Below, piece after piece: positions 41,717 to 51,983 of a stretch of DNA of 64,000 nt. Made by a program: the position numbers and the translations under genes. Source of the DNA: Betaproteobacteria bacterium (GTDB lineage Bacteria > Pseudomonadota > Gammaproteobacteria > Burkholderiales > SG8-39); contig CANKAJ010000006.1 of NCBI GenBank assembly GCA_947479645.1, positions 1 through 64,000 of the forward strand, given 5' to 3'. The notes beneath the pieces were generated by a model that made no database searches, was not told where the DNA came from, and worked only from the letters and a program-made list of their open reading frames with translations. Each line of letters starts with the position of its first letter. Within the stretch, counting starts at the first letter, position 1.

Positions 41717-41770
41717 CGGTCCTAGCCGCGCATTTCAAAGCAGGGTTTCAGTCCCTTATTGTGAATTGAG

Positions 41771-42160
41771 TTAGTGCTTGCTCCGGGCGTTTTTCGCGAG
41801 CGACTCGATTGACTCTTTCAGTTTAGAATCAGGTAATTGCCTTGACAGGCGAGTGAGGCTTTCGGCTGCGTTGGCCGATAGATAGATTTCACTGATGGGC
41901 TCGTTTGGCCTGCTGATGGCCGGTTGCACTTGCACTTCTATTCCGGTAACCTCCACCGCGAACTTCAATAAATGGTCTCGCACGGCAGGTAACAGTAATT
42001 TCAGCTTGGCGGCGACGGCGCTGTTTTCAGCGAAAATAACGACTTTTCCCTGCTTATAGTTGGCGATCGAACAAGATCGACGCAAGTTATTAGGCAGCGC
42101 CTGCGTAAATATTTGGCGCAGCTCAATCAGGCGTTGAGCGTGGGGCATGAGTGAATCCAT
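41771..42160 (-). CDS. DUF721 / DciA-like protein
   Basis: LRQIFTQALPNNLRRSCSIANYKQGKVVIFAENSAVAAKLKLLLPAVRDHL; ATG 42160 preferred. Confidence 0.75.
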   Translation of the reverse strand: MDSLMPHAQRLIELRQIFTQALPNNLRRSCSIANYKQGKVVIFAENSAVAAKLKLLLPAVRDHLLKFAVEVTGIEVQVQPAISRPNEPISEIYLSANAAESLTRLSRQLPDSKLKESIESLAKNARSKH

Positions 42161-42222
42161 GCCGGCAGTCAGGAAAGTGCGCACGTTTTTTGTGTGCATG
42201 GGATTTGGGCCAGGAAGGCGAC

Positions 42223-43143
42223 ATGCATATTATCGTCGTTTCAAACCGATTAACGAAGTCGCGATCACTGACGCTGTCGACGCCGCATCTGGTCGCCATC
42301 GGCGCGGCAATGATGTTCTCCATGTTGATGCTTGCCAGTGGTCTGTTTTACCTGACCCTGAAGCATGCCGCGCAACTCAAGCTGCCGTTCCTGGAATCAA
42401 TGGTCGTGGCCGCCCAGGAGCAGGAAGCCCGGCGTACCGAAAGCTTCCTGCGCGAGAACCTCAATGCGATGGCAGTCAAGCTTGGTCAGATGCAGGCTCA
42501 GCTGGTTCGTCTTGACGCGCTGGGCGAGCGGCTGTCGTCGCTGGCTGGTATCAAACCCTCGGAATTCCGCTTCAGTGAGGCCCCCGGTCGTGGCGGAGCC
42601 TTGTCCACCGCCATGCCGCCGCAAAATCTGTCGATAAACGAATTCAACACCCAGATGGAAGACGTGTCCCGCCGCCTGGAAAGCCGCACTGACTACCTCG
42701 GTATCCTGGAGTCGCAACTGTTTGACGCGAAAGTCAGGAAGAAGATGATGCCGACCATACCGCCCATCGACGCGAGCTGGAGCGCATCAAGTTTTGGCTG
42801 GCGAATCGATCCCATTACCGGTATGCAGGCCCTGCACGAAGGCATCGATTTTATTGCCGATGTTGGCACGACGATTTTCGCGGCGGCGGGTGGTGTGGTC
42901 ATATTCGCCGGGGTTCACCCACAATATGGCCTGCTCGTTGAAGTTGACCACGGCAATGATTTCACTACCCGTTATGCCCATGCCTCGAAGTTGATGGTCA
43001 AGGTCGGCGATGTCGTGCAGCGCGGTCGCAAGATCGCCGAGGTTGGTGCCACCGGCCGTTCGACCGGCCCGCATTTGCATTTTGAAGTCCGCTACAAGGG
43101 CAGTGCGCAGAATCCGACCCGATTCCTTCAGGCCGCAAAATAA
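42223..43143 (+). CDS. M23 family metallopeptidase
   Basis: SSFGWRIDPITGMQALHEGIDFIADVGTTIFAAAGGVVIFAG...GNDFTTRYAHASKLMV...GRSTGPHLHFEV. Confidence 0.94.
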   Translation: MHIIVVSNRLTKSRSLTLSTPHLVAIGAAMMFSMLMLASGLFYLTLKHAAQLKLPFLESMVVAAQEQEARRTESFLRENLNAMAVKLGQMQAQLVRLDALGERLSSLAGIKPSEFRFSEAPGRGGALSTAMPPQNLSINEFNTQMEDVSRRLESRTDYLGILESQLFDAKVRKKMMPTIPPIDASWSASSFGWRIDPITGMQALHEGIDFIADVGTTIFAAAGGVVIFAGVHPQYGLLVEVDHGNDFTTRYAHASKLMVKVGDVVQRGRKIAEVGATGRSTGPHLHFEVRYKGSAQNPTRFLQAAK

Positions 43144-43301
43144 AGGTGAACCGGCAATTTGGCTGCCGATGCAACCGCCTGGCTGCTGCCCCCGCATTTT
43201 CCTGAGTATTCGCCCGTATTGTCGTTTGCCGTGCAACGGTGATGGGTCGAAACGTCGACCATGTTAAAATTGCAGCTTCGTCTGAAAGTCCTCACTCTTC
43301 A

Positions 43302-46076
43302 ATGATTTCCCGCGCGCTCAAAGCCATATTCGGCAGTCGCAATGACCGACTGCTCAAGCAGTACTCCGGTAACGTTCGCAAGATCAATGCCCTCGAACCC
43401 GCCATGCAGGCTTTGTCCGATCAGGAACTGTCGGCGAAGACCGCGGAATTCCAGGGGCGTTTCAAGGCGAAGCTGGACGGTGTGCCGCAAGAACAGTTGC
43501 TGGCGACCGAAACGGCAGTGTTCGAGGAACTGCTTCCCGAAGCATTCGCAGTAATGCGCGAGGCAGCCAGGCGCGTACTCAACATGCGCCACTTTGATGT
43601 GCAGTTGCTCGGTGGCATGGTTCTGCATAACGGCAAGATTGCCGAAATGCGCACCGGCGAGGGCAAGACGCTGGTGGCGACCCTGCCCTCCTACCTCAAT
43701 GCGCTCGGCGGCCGCGGTGTTCACATCGTTACGGTGAACGACTATCTGGCAGCGCGCGATGCGGAGTGGATGGGCAAGGTGCATCGCTTTCTGGGCCTGT
43801 CTGTCGGGGTCATCCTTTCGCAGATGCCGCATGACCAGAAACAGACCAATTACGCGGCCGACATTGTGTATGGCACCAACAACGAATTCGGATTCGATTA
43901 TCTTCGTGACAACATGGCCATGGCGGTGTCCGAGCGTTTCCAGCGCGGGCTTAATTTTGCCATCGTCGATGAAGTCGATTCCATTCTCATCGATGAGGCA
44001 CGCACGCCGCTGATCATCTCGGGGCAGGCCGAAGACCGCACCGAACTGTATTACCGCATGAATGAAGTGGCGCCCCTGCTCAAGATTCAGGAGACCGAGG
44101 AAGGTCCCGGCGACTTCCTCATCGACGAGAAGGCCCACACCGTGTCCCTGTCCGAAGAGGGCCATGAACACGCCGAGGAAATACTTGGCCGGGTGGGATT
44201 GCTGCCCGAGGGGCGCAGCCTGTACGAGCCGGCCTATGTGAACCTGATGCACCACCTGAATTCGGCGTTGCGCGCGCAGCACCTGTTTTTTCGCGATCGT
44301 CACTATGTTGTGCAGAATGGTGAAGTGATCATCGTCGACGAATTTACCGGTCGCCTGATGCCGGGACGGCGCTGGTCCGATGGCCTGCATCAGGCCGTCG
44401 AGGCCAAGGAGAATGTGTCGATCCAGAGCGAGAACCAGACGCTGGCGGCGATCACCTTCCAGAATTATTTCCGCATGTATCGCAAGTTGTCCGGCATGAC
44501 CGGCACTGCGGATACCGAAGCCTACGAATTCCAGGAGATCTACGGCCTCGAAACCGTGGTGATACCGACGCATCACCCGATGGTCCGCATCGACCGGCTT
44601 GACCAGGTCTACCGTACCGGCACCGAGAAGAATGCCGCCATTATCGAGGACATCCGCGCCTGTTATGAACGCAGTCAGCCGGTGCTGGTGGGCACCACTT
44701 CGATCGAGGCGTCCGAGCTACTGTCGGCGTTCCTGACCAAGGAAAAGCTGCCGCACAGCGTGCTGAACGCCAAGCAGCATGAGCGCGAAGCGGGAATCAT
44801 CGCCGAGGCCGGACGACCGAAGATGGTGACCATCGCGACCAACATGGCCGGCCGCGGTACCGACATTGTGCTCGGGGGCAATGCTGAAAAACAGATCGAG
44901 GCGGTGCGGGCCCAGACCGACATCGACGAGGCCGAAAAAGATCGCCGCGCCGAAAAACTGAGCAGCGAATGGCAGCAACTGCATGACCGGGTCGTTGCCG
45001 CCGGCGGTCTGCATATCATCGGCACCGAGCGCCACGAGTCACGGCGCATCGACAACCAGTTGCGCGGACGCAGCGGCCGCCAGGGTGATCCGGGCTCGTC
45101 GCGGTTCTACCTGTCGCTTGAAGATCCGCTGCTGCGCATCTTTGCCGGCGAACGTGTCAACGCCATCATGACGCGTCTGAAGATGCCCGAGGGCGAGGCC
45201 ATCGAGCATCCGCTGGTGACACGCTCCATCGAAAGCGCGCAGCGCAAGGTCGAGGCGCACAACTTCGATATCCGCAAGCAGTTGCTCGAATACGACGACG
45301 TCTCCAATGATCAGCGCAAGCACATTTATGACCTGCGCAACCAGATACTGCAGGGCGAAGAGATTGCCGAGCGGGTGAAGGCACTGCGCGAAGGTGTCGT
45401 GACCGACTACTTCCGAGCCCATATCCCCGAAGAAAGCATGGAAGAGCAGTGGGACGTGCCGGGCCTGGAGAAAGTGCTCAATGCGGAACTGGGCATGCAA
45501 ATACCGCTGGCGAAATGGCTGGCGGACGAGCCCTCGCTGGATGATGCAGCCTTGCTCCTGCGCGCGCTGACTGCAGCCAATGAGGCCTACACGGCCAAGG
45601 TACTGGCCGCACCGGCCGATGCCATCGCTCAATATGAGCGCTACGTGCTGCTCACGACGCTGGATACACATTGGCGCGAGCATCTGTCGGCGCTGGATCA
45701 TTTGCGCCAGGGCATTCACCTGCGCGGCTATGCCCAGAAGAATCCGAAGCAGGAGTACAAGCGCGAAGCCTTCGAAATGTTCGGCGCCATGCTCGAGAGT
45801 ATCAAGCTGGAAGTGACGCGCATGTTGCTGGCGGTGCAGATACGCACCAAGGAAGAAGTCGAGGCGGTGGAGCAGCAGCTGACGCCGGCGGTGGAGAACG
45901 TTCAGTATCAGCATGCGTCGTTTGACGAAGCCCTTGGCGCGGGCGGCGATGCCGACGCGTCAGAGGCGGCCAAGCCGCAGCCGTTTCAGCGCCATCTTGG
46001 CAAGATCGGACGCAACGATCCATGCCCATGCGGTTCCGGCAAGAAATACAAACACTGCCACGGGAAGCTGTCCTAG
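43302..46076 (+). CDS. secA: preprotein translocase ATPase SecA
   Basis: [20 protein letters not shown]...[14 protein letters not shown]-terminal zinc motif [16 protein letters not shown]. Confidence 0.98.
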   Translation: MISRALKAIFGSRNDRLLKQYSGNVRKINALEPAMQALSDQELSAKTAEFQGRFKAKLDGVPQEQLLATETAVFEELLPEAFAVMREAARRVLNMRHFDVQLLGGMVLHNGKIAEMRTGEGKTLVATLPSYLNALGGRGVHIVTVNDYLAARDAEWMGKVHRFLGLSVGVILSQMPHDQKQTNYAADIVYGTNNEFGFDYLRDNMAMAVSERFQRGLNFAIVDEVDSILIDEARTPLIISGQAEDRTELYYRMNEVAPLLKIQETEEGPGDFLIDEKAHTVSLSEEGHEHAEEILGRVGLLPEGRSLYEPAYVNLMHHLNSALRAQHLFFRDRHYVVQNGEVIIVDEFTGRLMPGRRWSDGLHQAVEAKENVSIQSENQTLAAITFQNYFRMYRKLSGMTGTADTEAYEFQEIYGLETVVIPTHHPMVRIDRLDQVYRTGTEKNAAIIEDIRACYERSQPVLVGTTSIEASELLSAFLTKEKLPHSVLNAKQHEREAGIIAEAGRPKMVTIATNMAGRGTDIVLGGNAEKQIEAVRAQTDIDEAEKDRRAEKLSSEWQQLHDRVVAAGGLHIIGTERHESRRIDNQLRGRSGRQGDPGSSRFYLSLEDPLLRIFAGERVNAIMTRLKMPEGEAIEHPLVTRSIESAQRKVEAHNFDIRKQLLEYDDVSNDQRKHIYDLRNQILQGEEIAERVKALREGVVTDYFRAHIPEESMEEQWDVPGLEKVLNAELGMQIPLAKWLADEPSLDDAALLLRALTAANEAYTAKVLAAPADAIAQYERYVLLTTLDTHWREHLSALDHLRQGIHLRGYAQKNPKQEYKREAFEMFGAMLESIKLEVTRMLLAVQIRTKEEVEAVEQQLTPAVENVQYQHASFDEALGAGGDADASEAAKPQPFQRHLGKIGRNDPCPCGSGKKYKHCHGKLS

Positions 46077-46151
46077 GTCTGGCTGTCAATGGTTTATGCC
46101 GGGTTTATCAAAGGTCACGGTTTGCCTGTTCTCGCGCGCTGCGCTTGCGCT

Positions 46152-46199
46152 CCTCGTTGTCTTGTACGGATGCAAAGCCATCTGAATAAGACAACGAGG
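46152..46199. repeat. 12-bp perfect inverted repeat in the secA-argJ intergenic region
   Basis: CCTCGTTGTCTT (46152-46163), 24-nt spacer, AAGACAACGAGG (46188-46199); then GTCT-GATA-AGAC-TTTT. Confidence 0.7.
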
Positions 46200-46384
46200 T
46201 CTGATAAGACTTTTGGCCATGGCGCGGGCCAGTGGTGAGCGATGCTTTTGATCAGAGGCCGTGGTTTGCATGCGAATGGTTTCATCCTCCGCGCGGCTTC
46301 CAAGAGTTCATCCGGAATCCTTGCCGTGCTGCGAACATGGCCCTATAGTCTGGCGATCCGATAAAAATTTCCGTTGGAACATCC

Positions 46385-47614
46385 ATGGCCGTCAACCTGA
46401 ATCCTCCCGACCCCAAAACACTGTTGCCCATTGCGGGCGTGGAACTGGGATTTGCCGAAGCCGGTATTCGCAAGGCCGGTCGCCGTGATCTGATGCTGAT
46501 GAAACTCGCGCCCGGCAGTCGCGTCGCGGGGGTATTTACGCAGAACGGTTTTGCCGCTGCGCCGGTGCAGGTCTGCCGCGAACGTCTGGCGGCATCACAT
46601 GACATGCTCGCACTGATCGTGAATGCCGGCAACGCCAATTGCGGCACGGGCGAGCAGGGCCTGGCCGCATCGCGCCGCAGTTGTGAAGCGGTGGCCAATG
46701 CGCTGGGCTGCAAGGCAGGCGAGGTGCTGCCCTTTTCCACCGGCGTCATACTCGAGCATCTGCCTGTGGATCGCATCGAAGCGGCGCTGCCCGCCTGTGT
46801 TGCCAGCCTCGGTGGGGCCAACTGGGCCGACGCCGCGGCAGCCATCATGACCACCGACACGGTGGCCAAGGCCAGGTCGAGTCGCGTGGACATTGCCGGC
46901 AAGTCCGTGAGCGTGACCGGCATGGCCAAGGGTGTGGGCATGCTGCAACCGAATATGGCCACCATGCTGGCATTTGTCGCCACCGATGCCAGCGTGTCGG
47001 CCGCGACCCTGCAGCAGTTGGTGCGTGAAGTGGCGGACGTCTCGTTCAATCGCGTCAGTGTGGATGGCGACACGTCGACCAATGATTCCTTCGTGCTGAT
47101 CGCCACCGGTGCGGCCGGCACGGCGGAAATTGCGTCGTCTTCAGACCCGGCCTACGCCCTGCTGAAGAAAGCCGTGGCCGAGGTTTCAGTCGCGCTGGCG
47201 CAGGCAATTGCCCGCGATGGCGAAGGCGCGACCAAATTCATCACCATCAATGTGGCGGCGGCGCTGAACGAAGTCGAAGCATTGCGCGTCGCCAGGCAGG
47301 TTGCCAATTCGCCATTGGTCAAGACGGCGCTGTTTGCGTCGGACCCCAATCTGGGCCGCCTGCTGATGGCCATCGGTAACGCCGACATCGCCAATTTTGA
47401 TTCTTCCAAAGTCAGCCTGTCGCTTGGCGACGTCAAGGTGATCGAACGCGGTGGCCGCGCCGCCAGTTATCAGGAAGAAGACGGCGCCCGTGTGATGAAG
47501 CCAGCCGAGATCGCCATCAATATCGACCTGGGGCGCGGTTCGGCCGGCACGACGATGTGGACTTGTGATTTCTCCTATGACTACGTCAAGATCAATGCGG
47601 AATATCGCACCTGA
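46385..47614 (+). CDS. argJ: bifunctional glutamate N-acetyltransferase / amino-acid acetyltransferase ArgJ
   Basis: MAKGVGMLQPNMATMLAFVATDA; VDGDTSTNDSF. Confidence 0.96.
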   Translation: MAVNLNPPDPKTLLPIAGVELGFAEAGIRKAGRRDLMLMKLAPGSRVAGVFTQNGFAAAPVQVCRERLAASHDMLALIVNAGNANCGTGEQGLAASRRSCEAVANALGCKAGEVLPFSTGVILEHLPVDRIEAALPACVASLGGANWADAAAAIMTTDTVAKARSSRVDIAGKSVSVTGMAKGVGMLQPNMATMLAFVATDASVSAATLQQLVREVADVSFNRVSVDGDTSTNDSFVLIATGAAGTAEIASSSDPAYALLKKAVAEVSVALAQAIARDGEGATKFITINVAAALNEVEALRVARQVANSPLVKTALFASDPNLGRLLMAIGNADIANFDSSKVSLSLGDVKVIERGGRAASYQEEDGARVMKPAEIAINIDLGRGSAGTTMWTCDFSYDYVKINAEYRT

Positions 47615-47647
47615 TGGTGCGGATGCAATCGAGGAGTCGTCTTCATC

Positions 47648-48562
47648 GTGAGTGATCTGGAAAAATTTCTGCAGCGCGCATCGCAGTTGATGGATCGACT
47701 CGAGTTGCAGTTGCCGCCGGTGCCCCCCGCAATCGACTGGAAGGCGAACACGGCGTTCCGCTGGCGCAAGACCAACGGACGCGGCCATCTGCAGCCAGTG
47801 CAGCATCCGCACCGGATCAAGCTGGCGGACCTGCGCGACATCGATCGCCAGAAATCCCTGGTGGAAGCCAATACCCGGCAGTTTGTCGAGGGGCGTCCTG
47901 CCAACAACGTGTTGCTGACCGGCGCGCGCGGCACTGGCAAGAGCTCGCTGATCAAGGCCTGCTATAACCGTTTCGTTGCCAAAGGTCTGCGCCTCATCGA
48001 AGTTGACAAGCAGGACCTGATCGACCTGCCCGACATCACCGACTTGCTCGCGGGGCGGCCCGAGCGTTTCATTCTGTTCTGCGATGACCTGTCGTTCGAG
48101 GCATCCGAGACGGCGTACAAGGCGCTCAAGGCGGCGCTGGACGGATCGATCGCCGCGCCGCTGGAGAACCTGCTGATCTATGCCACCTCCAACCGCCGTC
48201 ACCTGATGCCCGAGTTCATGCAGGAAAATCTCGAGACCAAATATCTCGGCGATGAAATCCATCCCGGCGAGACCGTGGAAGAGAAAATCTCGCTGTCGGA
48301 GCGCTTCGGCCTGTGGGTGTCGTTCTACCCGTTTGACCAGGATGCCTACCTCGACATCGTCGCTCACTGGATGAACTCACTGGGCTGCAAGGCGCACGAC
48401 ATTGATAGTGCAGCGGCGCGAGAAGCCGCATTGCAGTGGGCGCTGTCGCGCGGCTCGCGCTCCGGTCGCGTCGCCTGGCAGTTTGCGCGTGACTGGGTGG
48501 GGCGTACCGCAAGCGCGTCCGGCGCCGTAGCCTCGCGCAAATCGCAACGCGGCCGGCGCTAG
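47648..48562 (+). CDS. DUF815-family ATP-binding protein
   Basis: NVLLTGARGTGKSSLIKACYNRF (Walker A), FILFCDDLSFE (Walker B). Confidence 0.88.
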   Translation: MSDLEKFLQRASQLMDRLELQLPPVPPAIDWKANTAFRWRKTNGRGHLQPVQHPHRIKLADLRDIDRQKSLVEANTRQFVEGRPANNVLLTGARGTGKSSLIKACYNRFVAKGLRLIEVDKQDLIDLPDITDLLAGRPERFILFCDDLSFEASETAYKALKAALDGSIAAPLENLLIYATSNRRHLMPEFMQENLETKYLGDEIHPGETVEEKISLSERFGLWVSFYPFDQDAYLDIVAHWMNSLGCKAHDIDSAAAREAALQWALSRGSRSGRVAWQFARDWVGRTASASGAVASRKSQRGRR

Positions 48563-48586
48563 CCGGCGGCTGCAGCCGAACAGCGC

Positions 48587-49537
48587 ATGTCCTCCCCGGT
48601 CGATGTCGCGGTCGCCATTCTGGCGCGTGCGGATGGCAGCGTGCTGCTGGCGCAACGGCCCGAAGGCAAGGTCTACGCCGGCTACTGGGAGTTCCCCGGT
48701 GGCAAGGTGGAGCCCGGCGAAGCTGTGGCCGATGCGCTGGTGCGCGAAATTGACGAGGAACTGGGCGTGCACCTCGATCGTGAACGCGCCTTCCCATGGA
48801 TCACGCAGGTGTTTACCTATCCGCACGCCACGGTGCGGCTGCACTTTTATCGCGTCTTCGCCTGGACAGGCGAATTGCGTGCAATCGAGCATCAGGGGCT
48901 GAACTGGGAGCGCCCCGAAGCAATTTGCGTGACGCCCCTTCTGCCGGCCAATGGTCCCGTACTCAAGGGCCTGTCCCTGCCGGATGAATATGCGATCACG
49001 CAGGCCGGAGCAATGGGAACGGGGCCATTTCTCGCCTGCTTGCAGGCGCGCCTCGCGTCGGGCCTGCGCCTGATACAGGTGCGCGAGAAAAGCTTCGCTG
49101 CGGCCGCGCTGGTTGAATTGGCAGCGCAAGTCATCGCGTTGGCACGCCCGCTGGGTGCGAAAGTCATCATCAACACGGATATCGAACTGGCGCAACGCCT
49201 GGGCGCCGATGGCGTGCACCTGACATCGCAACAGCTGCGTGAATTGTCAAAGCGCCCGGATCTGCCGTGGTGCGGTGTGTCCTGCCATGATGCTGAAGAA
49301 CTGCGAATGGCTGAACAATTGGGCGTCGATTTTGCCGTGCTCGGCCCGGTGCTGCCAACGCTGTCGCACGCGGAGGCAATGCCGCTCGGATGGGATGGTT
49401 TTGAATCAATTGTCAGAGGCGCAACGATTCCGGTTTATGCGCTGGGCGGAATTTCAACACCGATGCTTGACGAGGCGCGCCGGCGTGGCGGCCACGGCAT
49501 TGCGATGCTGCGTGGCAGCTGGATGGCAGCTTCCTGA
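48587..49537 (+). CDS. mutT: Nudix hydrolase (8-oxo-dGTP diphosphatase) fused to a ThiE-like domain
   Basis: Nudix box GGKVEPGEAVADALVREIDEELGV; C-terminal TMP-synthase-like IQVREKSF...GADGVHLTSQQL...FAVLGPVLPTLSH. Confidence 0.92.
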   Translation: MSSPVDVAVAILARADGSVLLAQRPEGKVYAGYWEFPGGKVEPGEAVADALVREIDEELGVHLDRERAFPWITQVFTYPHATVRLHFYRVFAWTGELRAIEHQGLNWERPEAICVTPLLPANGPVLKGLSLPDEYAITQAGAMGTGPFLACLQARLASGLRLIQVREKSFAAAALVELAAQVIALARPLGAKVIINTDIELAQRLGADGVHLTSQQLRELSKRPDLPWCGVSCHDAEELRMAEQLGVDFAVLGPVLPTLSHAEAMPLGWDGFESIVRGATIPVYALGGISTPMLDEARRRGGHGIAMLRGSWMAAS

Positions 49538-49595
49538 CGGTCAGTCATTACCTTGGCGATTGCGATAATCGCCCGCCACAAAAAACGCCCGTCAC

Positions 49596-49631
49596 AAAAA
49601 GCGAAGCCCCGCGATGAACTCGCAGGGCTTC
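49596..49631 (-). terminator. intrinsic terminator on the minus strand
   Basis: Minus strand GAAGCCCTGCGA-GTTCA-TCGCGGGGCTTC (12-bp stem, one G-T) then GC-TTTTT. Confidence 0.85.
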
Positions 49632-49996
49632 AGGATCGCCACTGATCGTGGCTTCATTTCGTCACGTCACCGTGATGTGTGCCGGCCTGTGGTTGCCGGC
49701 TTCAGGGTCGAGCTGTCGGTAGGTTCATCGATAAGGCTCTCCTTCCGCGATCACATCCCGTCCTGAATCAGACAGGGATTCATACGGCGCGGCTTGCGTC
49801 GCGCCCCGGATCAAATGCCTCGGTTCCGCGGTCCGGAATAATCCTCAAACTTCGTGTCGAGGTTGGTCGCTGCCCATTCGCATCAGGTACACCCGCCAAC
49901 TCCAACCTGGGGCGCACACAACAGCGGAACACTTGTGCAACAACCGGATCATCTATTGTTGGTTTGAGAATACATCCCGAACCGATTCACCGAAGC
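49596..49996 (-). ncRNA. candidate structured ~400-nt small RNA / leader-peptide transcript
   Basis: Bracketed by a minus-strand promoter and intrinsic terminator; several internal perfect stems; no ORF of at least 60 aa on the minus strand. Confidence 0.55.
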
Positions 49997-50002
49997 AATT
50001 TC

Positions 50003-50031
50003 AGTAAATGCCTATTGAAAGGCACTGTCAA
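50003..50031 (-). promoter_or_regulatory. sigma70-type promoter on the minus strand
   Basis: Minus strand TTGACA (50031-50026), 17-bp spacer, TTTACT (50008-50003); the spacer holds palindrome TGCCT-N6-AGGCA (50009-50024). Confidence 0.6.
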
Positions 50032-50073
50032 GATATTTATTTGAAATTTATTTTTCGCAAGTCAGCATCGAGA

Positions 50074-50087
50074 TTGATCTGGGTCAA
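50074..50087. promoter_or_regulatory. FNR/ANR-like box
   Basis: TTGAT CTGG GTCAA, one mismatch to TTGAT-N4-ATCAA. Confidence 0.45.
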
Positions 50088-50237
50088 AACACTTTTGTGA
50101 GGCGATCGCATGTGTTCTGCGCAATGCCTGATGCAGCAAGCGGCGTGCTTGAATTTGAAAGCAAGATCCGGAGTGCGGCGAACTGCAGTACGCGATATAT
50201 TTTCATCCAGGCTATGAAGGAACGGCAGGGGCTTGAT

Positions 50238-51317
50238 ATGAACACATCGATCAGGAGCACGCGGCGCGCAGCGGCCACGGTCAGTGATCCGCGCTGGGCT
50301 GCGGTTGTTGCCCGCGACGCGCAGTCGGACGGCCGTTTCTTTTATTCGGTGCGGACCACCGGCGTGTACTGCCGGCCTTCCTGCGCGGCGAGGCGGGCAC
50401 GGCCGGAGAACATTGGTTTTCATGCGACGCGCAAGGAGGCCGAGGACGCAGGCTTCCGGCCGTGCCAGCGTTGCAAACCGGATCAGGCTGCGCTTGCTGA
50501 AAAGCATGCTGCCAGCGTTGCAGCGGCATGCCGCATCATCGCATCTGCGGAACAACTGCCGCGCCTCTACGACCTTGCTCGTCACGCGGAAGTCAGCTCA
50601 TATCACTTTCATCGCGTGTTCAAACGGATCACCGGCCTGACGCCGAAGGCCTATGCCGCAGCGCACCGCGACCAGCGGGTGCGCGAGCGATTGAGTGGCA
50701 GTGGCACAATCACGGATGCCATTTTCGACGCAGGCTACAACGCCAGCGGCCGCTTCTATGCCCGATCGAATGCGGCGCTGGGCATGCCGCCGGGCAACTA
50801 CCGCGCGGGAGGCGCCAATGAGCAGATTCGATTCGCCATCGGCGCATGCTCGCTGGGCGCCATCCTGGTTGCGAGCAGTGTTCGCGGTGTATGCGCGATC
50901 CTGCTGGGCGATGATCCGGATGCACTTCTGCGTGAACTGCAGGATCGCTTCCCACGCGCGGAACTACTGGGCGGCGACCGCGACTACGAGCGGGTCGTCG
51001 CCACCGTGGTGGGTTTTGTCGAGGCGCCCGGCATGGGGCTCAAATTGCCGCTGGATCTGCGCGGCACCGCCTTCCAGCAACGCGTGTGGCAGGCCTTGCG
51101 CCGGATTCCCGTTGGCAAGACGCTGAGCTACAGTGAACTCGCCGTGCGCATCGGCTCGCCCACCGCCAGTCGCGCCGTGGCCGGCGCCTGCGCCGCGAAT
51201 GCATTGGCGGTGGCCATTCCCTGTCATCGCGTGGTGCGCACCGATGGCAGCCTGTCCGGCTATCGCTGGGGTGTGGAGCGCAAACGCGCGCTGCTGGTCA
51301 GAGAGGCGCGCAAATAG
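50238..51317 (+). CDS. ada: bifunctional transcriptional activator / O6-methylguanine-DNA methyltransferase Ada
   Basis: YCRPSC...FRPCQRCKPD metal-binding domain, AraC HTH, IPCHRVVRTDGSLSGYRWG methyltransferase motif. Confidence 0.95.
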   Translation: MNTSIRSTRRAAATVSDPRWAAVVARDAQSDGRFFYSVRTTGVYCRPSCAARRARPENIGFHATRKEAEDAGFRPCQRCKPDQAALAEKHAASVAAACRIIASAEQLPRLYDLARHAEVSSYHFHRVFKRITGLTPKAYAAAHRDQRVRERLSGSGTITDAIFDAGYNASGRFYARSNAALGMPPGNYRAGGANEQIRFAIGACSLGAILVASSVRGVCAILLGDDPDALLRELQDRFPRAELLGGDRDYERVVATVVGFVEAPGMGLKLPLDLRGTAFQQRVWQALRRIPVGKTLSYSELAVRIGSPTASRAVAGACAANALAVAIPCHRVVRTDGSLSGYRWGVERKRALLVREARK

Positions 51318-51329
51318 CATGAGCACGGC

Positions 51330-51983
51330 ATGACGCGGGATCTGTTTGCGGACGCAACGCAAGGCAGTCCTCTGCGTGAAGATTTGTGTCCGGGTGCCGT
51401 CGTGCTGCGCGGGTTTGCGCTTGCCAAGGAAACGCATCTGCTCGCATCGATCAACGAAATCACCGCCGCAGCAATGTTTCGCCACATGCTTACGCCGGGC
51501 GGCTTTCGCATGTCGGTGGCGATGACCAACTGCGGCGGGTATGGCTGGGTCACCGATGGCAAGGGCTATCGCTATGCCACAACGGATCCGCTCAGCGACC
51601 AGCCCTGGCCGGCGATGCCCGACGTATTGTTGCAACTCGCCAGCGCTGCCGCCAAGGACGCCGGCTTCGCGGATTTCACACCGGATGCCTGTCTCGTCAA
51701 TCGCTACGAAGCCGGTGCGCGCATGTCCTTGCATCAGGACAGAAACGAACGCGACTTCACCCAGCCCATCGTCTCGGTATCACTGGGATTGCCAGCAATA
51801 TTTATTTTCGGCGGCATGCGGCGAAACGACAAGCCGGTGCGTGTGCCGCTGCTGCACGGCGATGTCGTGGTGTGGGGCGGGCCGGCGCGGTTGCGCTATC
51901 ACGGCGTCCTCGCGCTGAAGCCGGGGCGGCATGCGCTGGCGGGGGAGTGCCGAATCAATCTGACGTTTCGCAGGGCGGGGTGA
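51330..51983 (+). CDS. alkB: alpha-ketoglutarate-dependent DNA repair dioxygenase AlkB
   Basis: MSVAMTNCGGYGWVTDGKGYRY...CLVNRYEAGARMSLHQDRNERDF...PIVSVSLGLPAIF...PLLHGDVVVWGGPARLRYHGV. Confidence 0.95.
   Translation: MTRDLFADATQGSPLREDLCPGAVVLRGFALAKETHLLASINEITAAAMFRHMLTPGGFRMSVAMTNCGGYGWVTDGKGYRYATTDPLSDQPWPAMPDVLLQLASAAAKDAGFADFTPDACLVNRYEAGARMSLHQDRNERDFTQPIVSVSLGLPAIFIFGGMRRNDKPVRVPLLHGDVVVWGGPARLRYHGVLALKPGRHALAGECRINLTFRRAG

Noticed and set aside
43144-43301. SecM-like arrest peptide upstream of secA
   Set aside because: No ORF with an arrest-like motif is visible; the spacer is short and follows an M23 peptidase gene.
49596-49996. Assignment of the minus-strand RNA to tmRNA, RNase P or 6S
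   Set aside because: No tag-peptide reading frame with tRNA-like ends, no GAGGAAAGUCCGGGC-type RNase P core, and length/structure do not suggest 6S. A covariance-model search is still needed.
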